Assembly (NCBI RefSeq): GCF_030915385.1
Contig: NZ_CP133268.1
Coordinates: 2,551,001 to 2,615,000 of the forward strand
Direction of reading: 5' to 3'
From: Neobacillus sp. PS3-12
Lineage (GTDB): Bacteria > Bacillota > Bacilli > Bacillales > Cytobacillaceae
DNA: 64,000 nt
Shown here in pieces: positions 8,310 through 14,430 of the stretch (position 1 is the stretch's first letter; every line of letters starts with the position of its first letter). The notes below the pieces were generated by a model, which had not been told where the DNA came from, made no database searches, and saw only the letters and a list, made by a program, of their open reading frames with translations. Made by a program: the position numbers and the translations under genes.

Positions 8310-9284
8310 TTATTTTTGTTTTTTTAACTCTACTTGGGCCTTCTTGATAATTTCGCCCATGTCGCCTTTTGAATCGTTCGGAACTTTACGTACATCGAAG
8401 TTCAAACCAAGTTCTTTTAACTTTGCGAAAGTATCAATATCAGCTTGGCTAAAGGCCAACACTTTATTCGGTTGAACTTTACCAGGTGAGTGTGCCATAG
8501 AACCAACGTTAATTGTCTTCAATGGAACGCCACCTTCAACCGCTCTAAGCGCATCTTGCGGGTTTTCGAAAAGAAGTAACGCGCGCTGGCCACCGAAGTG
8601 TTGATCATCATTGGCAAGTTCGATCATTTTACTAATAGGAACAACGTGTGCCTTTACACCTGGAGGAGCAGCCTGCTGAATTAATTTCCTACGAAGTTCA
8701 TCCTTAGCTACCGCATCAGATACAACGATAATACGTGTAGGCTGTGTAGTTTTTGTCCAAGCAGTCGCTACTTGTCCGTGAAGTAAACGAGAGTCAATAC
8801 GTGCTAACACGTATTCAAATTTACCAGGAGCGCCTGCATTTGATGGTTTTGCAGCAACTGGTGCAGTTGATGCTGTTACTGGTTCTAATGCTTCTGGTCT
8901 TACTTTAACCCCTTCTTTAGCGGTTCCCAAAATATTTGCGGCAATTTCATGCGCTGTGTTCATCGAGAAGCGTGATGCAAAAGCTTCAATCAACATTGGT
9001 AAGTTCAAACCAGCAACGATTGCCCATTTATCTTTGTGTTCTTCAAACAAGCCGTTGGCTTGGTTGAAAGGAGTTCCACCCCAAAGATCGACTAAGAATA
9101 ATACTTCGTCTTGGTTGTCGAATGAGGCGATTGCTTCTTCCATTTTTGCCTTTACATCATCAGGTCCTTCGCTCGGCATTAATGTAACAGCTTTTACATT
9201 TTCTTGTTTTCCAAAGATCATCTCTCCAGATTGCAAGATACCAGTGGCAAATTCACCGTGAGTAGCAATGATAATTCCTACCAT
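8310..9284 (-). CDS. manX: PTS mannose-family IIAB fusion protein
   Basis: Cytoplasmic phosphotransfer protein carrying both domains in one chain of 324 residues. IIA (about 1-125) has phospho-acceptor His9 in ATHGEF. An Ala/Pro-rich linker (about 128-155) follows. IIB (about 157-320) has RIDSRLLHGQV with phospho-acceptor His169. It takes phosphate from HPr and passes it to sugar at the IIC-IID complex. AGGAGG precedes the start. It is the first gene of manXYZ-oxidoreductase. A sigma-A promoter, a cre-like site and a terminator-like leader hairpin lie upstream, indicating carbon-catabolite and possibly attenuation control. Confidence 0.93.
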   Translation of the reverse strand: MVGIIIATHGEFATGILQSGEMIFGKQENVKAVTLMPSEGPDDVKAKMEEAIASFDNQDEVLFLVDLWGGTPFNQANGLFEEHKDKWAIVAGLNLPMLIEAFASRFSMNTAHEIAANILGTAKEGVKVRPEALEPVTASTAPVAAKPSNAGAPGKFEYVLARIDSRLLHGQVATAWTKTTQPTRIIVVSDAVAKDELRRKLIQQAAPPGVKAHVVPISKMIELANDDQHFGGQRALLLFENPQDALRAVEGGVPLKTINVGSMAHSPGKVQPNKVLAFSQADIDTFAKLKELGLNFDVRKVPNDSKGDMGEIIKKAQVELKKQK

Positions 9285-9349
9285 CTTTTTACCTCCTGTT
9301 ATTATTGTTACAGCTTTTTCAGCTCACCTAAAGCGGTTACAGTTTCAAC

Positions 9350-9452
9350 AAAAAAACAACAAAAAAGGCATGAGCAAAAAGTCGATTTAATGAAGGTTTG
9401 GGTATAGAATGCCCCTAATACTTCATTTCAATCAATACTTTTCACTCATGCC
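9350..9452 (-). terminator. Terminator-like long hairpin in the manX leader
   Basis: On the minus strand GGCATGAGTGAAAAGT (9437-9452) pairs with ACTTTTTGCTCATGCC (9367-9382). Inner arms ATGAAG/CTTCAT and GGG/CCC extend the stem, and the whole is followed by TTTTTTGTTGTTTTTTTG. It lies between the promoter at 9599-9627 and the manX start, so it looks like an intrinsic terminator inside the 5' leader. That would require read-through or antitermination for manXYZ expression. Confidence 0.65.
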
Positions 9453-9499
9453 TGATCGAATCAGTAACACGTAAAAAATAATGGCTATTCAAATTTATT

Positions 9500-9514
9500 T
9501 TGCAAGCGCTGTTA
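9500..9514. promoter_or_regulatory. Candidate cre (CcpA) site
   Basis: TTGCAAGCGCTGTTA matches the catabolite-responsive element consensus WTGNAANCGNWNNCW at all but one fixed position. It lies about 80 bases downstream of the predicted transcription start, where CcpA usually acts as a roadblock. Confidence 0.6.
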
Positions 9515-9598
9515 ATGAAGTGCTAAAAAAACAGCTTATGCATCAAAAACAATCTTCTTCAGTGTTTGCTGCATCACCTTAATGAGCTTACATGAGTG

Positions 9599-9627
9599 AT
9601 TGTAGCACACGGATATTCCTCTTTCAA
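9599..9627 (-). promoter_or_regulatory. Predicted sigma-A promoter of the manXYZ operon
   Basis: On the minus strand a -35 TTGAAA (9622-9627) and a -10 TACAAT (9599-9604) are separated by exactly 17 bases, each with one mismatch to consensus. It lies between the DUF956 terminator and manX and predicts a leader of about 300 nt. Confidence 0.65.
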
Positions 9628-9683
9628 GAGGAAAGTTATTGTTCTTAAATTTGTAACAGTATAATAATTTTGAATTTTTCCCA

Positions 9684-9709
9684 ACAAAAAAAGACAAGTT
9701 CCACTTGTC
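9684..9709 (-). terminator. Terminator of the DUF956 gene
   Basis: On the minus strand GACAAGT-GGA-ACTTGTC is followed by seven T. It is 16 bases past the stop codon of the DUF956 gene and separates it from the manX promoter. Confidence 0.85.
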
Positions 9710-9724
9710 TTGTATGTAAAAACA

Positions 9725-10096
9725 TTACTTTTTAAATTTACTGGTAAAACTGCGTTTGATTACATCAAAGAAGCTTAATGATTGGACCATATGATTTGGA
9801 TCAACGTATTCACGAATTGCTCGCAAAACTTTTTTCTGCTCTTTAGATGAAAATGTATACGTCCCATTTCGCTTAGTTTGGATAGCATAACGTGGAATCC
9901 ATTTCCCTTTGAACATGACGGATGCGATTACGTAATCAACTTCTTCCCAGGGGATTTGAATAAACTTACGAGTATCACGACTATTGAAGAATTCAAATCC
10001 CTTGTCCCCGATCATGATCTTACCGTATTCTGCTATTCCCATTTGTGAGATCGCATCAATAACTAAATCAACTTTTGTATTGATTGATTGGACCAT
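9725..10096 (-). CDS. manO: DUF956 family protein (ManO-like)
   Basis: 123-residue cytoplasmic protein of the DUF956 family, which in Firmicutes is encoded with mannose-family PTS operons and is proposed to modulate them. Visible family features are the central IPWEEVDYVIASVMFKGKWI segment and the basic, Phe-rich C-terminus. Here it is encoded just upstream of manXYZ on the same strand, but it has its own terminator. A NagR-like operator lies about 100 bases upstream of its start, suggesting co-regulation with nagAB. The biochemical function is not established. Confidence 0.8.
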   Translation of the reverse strand: MVQSINTKVDLVIDAISQMGIAEYGKIMIGDKGFEFFNSRDTRKFIQIPWEEVDYVIASVMFKGKWIPRYAIQTKRNGTYTFSSKEQKKVLRAIREYVDPNHMVQSLSFFDVIKRSFTSKFKK

Positions 10097-10198
10097 TTGC
10101 TTTACTCCATTTCATTCTTTTAATAAATAATTATTATACGGCGTTTTGTCACTTTAAGCAAAAAGTATTTAGGACAAGGATGATTGTTAAATTGAGGT

Positions 10199-10214
10199 AG
10201 ATGTCTATACCAAT
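10199..10214. promoter_or_regulatory. NagR (YvoA) operator-like site 1
   Basis: Read on the minus strand ATTGGTATAGACATCT, a near-palindrome matching the GntR/HutC dre type operator (core TGGTATAGAC). It lies about 100 bases upstream of the DUF956 gene and 140 upstream of nagA. It agrees with site 2 at 14 of 16 positions. Confidence 0.6.
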
Positions 10215-10287
10215 AAATAGAATTTATTTTGGTAAATTCTTTGTTATACCGTAAGTTTTAAGATAAATCCTTTTTTACCAGCTAAAA

Positions 10288-10303
10288 AATGGTATAGACA
10301 ACT
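10288..10303. promoter_or_regulatory. NagR (YvoA) operator-like site 2
   Basis: AATGGTATAGACAACT, same core as site 1 in the opposite orientation, 50 bases upstream of the nagA start. nagR itself lies in the same cluster, so autoregulated repression of nagAB relieved by amino-sugar phosphates is the expected mechanism for this family. Confidence 0.65.
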
Positions 10304-10353
10304 ATATATCACAAATGATAATATTTAGAGAGTCTAGAAAGGATGTAATCACA

Positions 10354-11553
10354 ATGACTTCAAATTTTAAGGCTATTTTGCTCAAGGGCATCCAAATATA
10401 TTCTGAAGGTAAATGGATTGAAAATGGCTACATAAAAATAAAAGATCAAAAAATAGTGGAAGTAGGGCGGGCAGAAAATCTTTCCTTGCAGGAAGAGTTT
10501 GAGGTTCTTGACCTTCCATTACAATATAAAGTTGTTCCTGGCTTTATTGATGTTCATATTCATGGAGCAAACGGAGCAGATACAATGGACGCTACGAGAG
10601 AAGCTCTAGATATAATGACGCAAGCACTTCCGGGTGAAGGTACCACAAGCTTTTTGGCAACAACAATGACACAGGAAGAAAAGCAAATTGAAAAAGCTTT
10701 AGTGAATGCTGGTGAGTATATCAAGGATCATCAAACACCCGGAAAAGCAGAAATACTGGGAATCCATCTCGAGGGTCCCTTTGTGAATCCAAAAAAGGCT
10801 GGAGCTCAGCCGATTCAATATATTATTGAACCAAATCTTGAGCTGTTTAAAAAATGGGAACAACTTTCAGGACAAACCATAAAGCTGGTAACACTTGCAC
10901 CTGAACAGTCAGGCGGCCTTGAGATGGTCCGATACTTAAAAGCAAACGGGATGATTGCTTCCATCGGCCATACTGATGCAACTTATGAAGAAGTGCTAAA
11001 CGCCATTGATGCCGGAGCAAACCATGTTACTCATTTATACAATCAAATGAGGGGTTTGCATCATCGGGAACCAGGTGTTGTTGGAGCAGCCTTTTTAAAA
11101 GAAGAGCTAAAAGCAGAATTAATTGTAGACGGGGTTCATGTTCATCCGGAAATGGTGAAACTGGCCTACAAGCAAAAAGGAAAAACAGGGCTCATTTTAA
11201 TTACCGATTCCATGCGGGCCAAATGCTTAAAGAATGGACATTATGATTTAGGCGGTCAAGATGTTACGGTTCAAAATGGAAAAGCAGTCCTTAGTGACGG
11301 AACTCTTGCAGGAAGTATCTTGAAATTAGGCAAAGGGGTTAAAAATATTATGGCATTTACAGGCTGCGGGCTTGAAGATGCTGTTGAAATGGCGGCTGTA
11401 AATCCAGCGAAGCAATTGAATGTTTTTGATCGAAAAGGAACCATTTCCGAGGGAAAAGACGCAGATCTTGTAATTCTAGACGAAAACTATGACGTCTATA
11501 TGACGTTATGCCGAGGGCAAGTGGCTTATTCAAAGGAGGAAAACACAAAATGA
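10354..11553 (+). CDS. nagA: N-acetylglucosamine-6-phosphate deacetylase
   Basis: Hydrolyses GlcNAc-6-P to glucosamine-6-P and acetate in amino-sugar and wall recycling. It has the amidohydrolase fold, with metal-binding HIH in GFIDVHIHG (His68, His70), the HLEGPF motif with its glutamate ligand, SIGHTDA and HLYNQM histidines, and the catalytic Asp in ITDSMRAKC. Length is 399 residues from the ATG at 10354, chosen for the AAAGGA upstream and family alignment; an ATG at 10315 is in frame but has no RBS. The stop overlaps the nagB start as ATGA, so the two are translationally coupled. Two NagR-like operators lie upstream. Confidence 0.95.
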   Translation: MTSNFKAILLKGIQIYSEGKWIENGYIKIKDQKIVEVGRAENLSLQEEFEVLDLPLQYKVVPGFIDVHIHGANGADTMDATREALDIMTQALPGEGTTSFLATTMTQEEKQIEKALVNAGEYIKDHQTPGKAEILGIHLEGPFVNPKKAGAQPIQYIIEPNLELFKKWEQLSGQTIKLVTLAPEQSGGLEMVRYLKANGMIASIGHTDATYEEVLNAIDAGANHVTHLYNQMRGLHHREPGVVGAAFLKEELKAELIVDGVHVHPEMVKLAYKQKGKTGLILITDSMRAKCLKNGHYDLGGQDVTVQNGKAVLSDGTLAGSILKLGKGVKNIMAFTGCGLEDAVEMAAVNPAKQLNVFDRKGTISEGKDADLVILDENYDVYMTLCRGQVAYSKEENTK

Positions 11554-12286
11554 GGATTATTGAAGCCAAAGATTACCAAGATATGAGTAAGATTGCTGCC
11601 GACTACATGATAAAAAAGGTATGTAGCTTTCCAAAACTGAAACTTGGCCTAGCAACAGGCGGAACTCCTATTGGCATCTATTCAAATTTAATTGCTGACC
11701 ATCAGAAAAATGGGACTTCCTATCATGATGTTACCACTTTTAATCTGGATGAGTATGTTGGACTCTCAGCTCATGATCCAAATAGTTACCGCTATTACAT
11801 GAACCATAATTTATTCGATCATATTGATATTCAAAAAAACAACACATTTGTTCCGCATGGAGATGTGGTCGATATTCAAAGAGAATGTGCTGTTTATGAA
11901 GATTTGCTTCAAAAACATAAAGGAATTGATTTACAGATTCTCGGAATTGGTAAGAACGGTCATATTGGATTTAATGAACCGGGAACATCCTTTGAATCTG
12001 AAACCCATGTGGTGGAATTAACTCCTTCAACTAGAAAAGCCAATGAAAGGTTTTTCAACAGCTTAGAGGAAGTACCGACAAAAGCAATTACAATGGGTAT
12101 TGCCACCATCATGAAAAGCAAAGAAATATTGTTACTCATTTCCGGGGAACAAAAAAAGAAGCACTCGAAAGACTTTTGACCGAAAATGTGGATGAAAGTT
12201 TTCCGGCATCAGTGCTTAAAAAACACCCATATGTTACAATAATTGCAGATAAGGCGGCTATTGCTGGTTTAAAAATTCACAGTTGA
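11550..12286 (+). CDS. nagB: Glucosamine-6-phosphate deaminase, frameshifted near the C-terminus
   Basis: Converts glucosamine-6-P to fructose-6-P and ammonia. LATGGTPIGIY, NLDEYVGL (Asp67) and GIGKNGHIGFNEP (His138, Glu143) carry the active site. The start at 11550 has GGAGGAAA and overlaps nagA by four bases. The frame breaks at seven A (12151-12157) followed by G: in the start frame the protein stops at 12179 after 210 residues. The -1 frame continues with EALERLLTENVDESF and the normal C-terminus to a stop at 12284-12286, giving the usual length of 245. One missing A (sequencing error or mutation) or a -1 ribosomal shift on A_AAA_AAG would restore it. Confidence 0.9.
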
Positions 12287-12310
12287 GGTTCTTCCTCTCT
12301 GTGTCTTTTT
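12278..12310 (+). terminator. Terminator after nagB
   Basis: CACAG-tt-GAGG-TTCTT-CCTC-t-CTGTG followed by TCTTTTT. It overlaps the full-length nagB stop codon, which supports 12286 as the true gene end. Confidence 0.65.
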
Positions 12311-12380
12311 AAAAGAAACGAAATGCTGGTTTGTGAAGGATAGACATATATTTTTCACATTGGAAATGGTCTTTTACTTT

Positions 12381-12565
12381 GGCTGTGTTAAAGGAAAATT
12401 GTTGATTTTTTCACTCTGTTGATTGGAGCGGAGGGCACTCGACTCCTGCGGGATATAGAGGCGTCTTCCGACCCCACAGGCGCCAAGGCGCCGAGGAGGC
12501 TCCAGGACCTCCCCGCGGAAAGCGAGTGCCTGGAGCGGAAATCAACAGACTAATTTAACACAGCC
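12381..12565. mobile_element. MITE-like element with 12-bp inverted ends and 8-bp target duplication
   Basis: The ends GGCTGTGTTAAA (12381-12392) and TTTAACACAGCC (12554-12565) are perfect inverted repeats. The flanks carry an 8-bp direct repeat TTTACTTT (12373-12380 and 12566-12573), the hallmark of transposition. Inside are nested inverted repeats CTGTTGATT/AATCAACAG and a GC-rich core (CGCCAAGGCGCC, CCGCGG) unlike the AT-rich surroundings. It encodes no protein, so it would be moved in trans by an IS making 8-bp duplications (for example ISL3- or IS1595-type; inferred). It lies between nagB and nagR. A related core is at 53750-53944. Confidence 0.75.
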
Positions 12566-12601
12566 TTTACTTTAAATAGAAAGGATGCAGTGGAGAGGAA
12601 A

Positions 12602-13324
12602 ATGATTAAAAAGGATTCCCCCATCCCGATCTATTATCAACTTCAAGAGCTCCTAAAGGCTTTAATTGACAAGGGTGAATTAATGCCCGGAGATGTAATT
12701 CCTACTGAAAGAGAGTATGCTGAAAAATTTCATATCAGTCGGATGACAGTAAGACAAGCTTTAACCCAGCTTGTTAATGAAGGATATTTACATCGAATTC
12801 AAGGAAAGGGCACATTTGTATCTGAACGAAAAATTGAACAACCCCTTTACCGTTTAAGAAGCTTTACAGAAGATATGGAGTCCAGAGGACTAAAACCTGG
12901 CAGTCAATTAATTTCTTTTGAAATTATTCCCGCAACCAGCCAAATTGCTTCACAGCTTGGCATTCAGGAATATGCGCCCATTTATGAAATTAAACGGATT
13001 CGTTTGGCTGATGATGTTCCAATGGCCTTGGAATCCAGCTATATCTCGGCAAACCTTGTGAAAGGCTTAACGGAACAAATTGTTAAAGAATCTGTTTATT
13101 CATACATTGAAAACCAATTGAACCTTGAAATTGATGAAGCTTCACAAATCATTGAAGCATCGATTGCCAATCAAGTGGAAGCTAAATTTTTAAAAATAAA
13201 AAAAGGCTCTCCCATCATGCTCATTCAACAACAAACCTTTTTAAAGGACGGAACTCCTGTTGAATATGTTAAATCCTCATATCGAGCTGATCGGTATAAA
13301 TTTATGATCAAAATGAAACGGTGA
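12602..13324 (+). CDS. nagR: GntR/HutC-family repressor of GlcNAc utilisation (NagR/YvoA)
   Basis: Transcriptional repressor of amino-sugar genes. The N-terminal winged HTH (about 1-75, SPIPIYYQLQELL...SRMTVRQALTQLVNEGYLHR) is followed by a UTRA effector domain (about 95-240) that binds phosphorylated amino sugars in this family. The sequence closely follows B. subtilis YvoA. I chose the ATG at 12602 (MIKKDSPIPIYYQ) by family alignment with GAGAGG in front; an in-frame GTG at 12590 with AAGG upstream is an alternative. It is third in the nagAB cluster, but a transposon-like element and a terminator separate it from nagB, so it may need its own promoter. Confidence 0.92.
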   Translation: MIKKDSPIPIYYQLQELLKALIDKGELMPGDVIPTEREYAEKFHISRMTVRQALTQLVNEGYLHRIQGKGTFVSERKIEQPLYRLRSFTEDMESRGLKPGSQLISFEIIPATSQIASQLGIQEYAPIYEIKRIRLADDVPMALESSYISANLVKGLTEQIVKESVYSYIENQLNLEIDEASQIIEASIANQVEAKFLKIKKGSPIMLIQQQTFLKDGTPVEYVKSSYRADRYKFMIKMKR

Positions 13325-13329
13325 AATAG

Positions 13330-13364
13330 AGGGGAATAAGTTTTTCTTTGACTTTCCCCTTTTG
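13330..13364 (+). terminator. Probable terminator of nagR
   Basis: AGGGGAA (13330-13336) pairs with TTCCCCT (13354-13360) over a 17-base loop, followed by TTTG. It is a few bases past the nagR stop. The T-tract is short, so termination may be partial. Confidence 0.5.
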
Positions 13365-13463
13365 TATTTCTTAAAACATTGGGTTTCATATTCCACTTGA
13401 TCTCCCCCTTATTTTTATCCCCTTTACTATGAGTTTACTATTTGCTTTTTGGAGGAATGAGGC

Positions 13464-14380
13464 ATGAAAAAACTGAGGATTGGTATTGTAGGGTTAGGAG
13501 ATATAGCTCAAAAGGCTTATTTACCCATTCTCTCAAAGGAACAGAATTGGACGATATCTGGAGCATTTTCTCCAAATGAAAAAAAACGAAATTCCATCTG
13601 TTCCCAGTACCGAATCGATCCCTTTCAAAGTTTAGAAAACTTGTGTGACCAAAGTGATGCATTATTTGTTCATAGTTCAACCTCATCACACTTTGAGGTT
13701 GTGCGTTATCTTTTGAATAGGGGAAAAGATGTCTATGTTGACAAACCTCTTGCAGAAACAGTGGAACAAGCCGAAATTTTAGTGGATTTAAGTCAAAAGT
13801 ATAACAGAAAATTAATGGTTGGCTTTAATAGAAGATTCGCACCGATGTATGTAAAAGCAAAGGAAGACTGTCAAGACATTGCTTGGGTCAGGATAGATAA
13901 ATACAGGAAAAATAATATTAGTAATAGTTTTTATGCAGATTCACTTTTGGACAGTTATATCCATCTCATTGATACAGCAAGATGGATCGGTGATGGCCAA
14001 ATTAGCTTAAAAGATGGGCATGTTCATCAAAATGAAAATAACAATTTGGTCTATTCCCATCATAGTTTTCAAGCAAAAAGTGGCATGCAGATATTCACAG
14101 GGTTTCACCGAAGTGCAGGTACAGGATTAGAGCTTTTGGAAATAGTGAATATGGGAAAAATTATTAGGGTTAAAGACCTTCATACCTTTGAAATTGAAGA
14201 AAGTGGCGAATTAAAAATAACAGAAACCGGTTATGGGAGACAATCCTTAAAGAAAAAGGTTTCGAGGGAGCCATAAATCATTTTATTTTTTCGATACTGG
14301 GAGATACTGCTCCAATTGTTGACGGCTTAGAGGGCTTAAAGAGCCAAGAGTTAATGAGGAGCATTATAGAACAATCCTGA
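13464..14380 (+). CDS. Gfo/Idh/MocA-family oxidoreductase, frameshifted near the C-terminus
   Basis: Sugar-related NAD(P)-dependent dehydrogenase. The Rossmann motif GIVGLGDIAQKAYLPIL is at the N-terminus, VDKPLAETVEQAEIL gives the (E/D)KP motif near residue 95, and the catalytic-domain helix is DSYIHLIDTARW. RBS GGAGGAATGAGG. The start frame ends at 14276, but one frame over, from about 14260, the sequence continues FEGAINHF...GLKSQELMRSIIEQS to a stop at 14378-14380. That is the expected C-terminus of such enzymes (305 residues in all). The break lies in AAAAAGG (14253-14259) and needs one extra base. It is preceded by nagR, so amino-sugar metabolism is possible, but the substrate is unknown. 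Confidence 0.82.
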
Positions 14381-14389
14381 TTATGTTTA

Positions 14390-14416
14390 AAGCGGTAGCA
14401 ATGCTACCGCTTTTTT
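14390..14416. terminator. Bidirectional terminator
   Basis: AGCGGTAGC-AAT-GCTACCGCT flanked by A-rich and T-rich tails. It serves the plus-strand oxidoreductase (TTTTTT follows) and probably the minus-strand kinase as well. Its position just after 14380 supports the corrected gene end. Confidence 0.85.
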
Positions 14417-14430
14417 CACACGCTTCAGTT

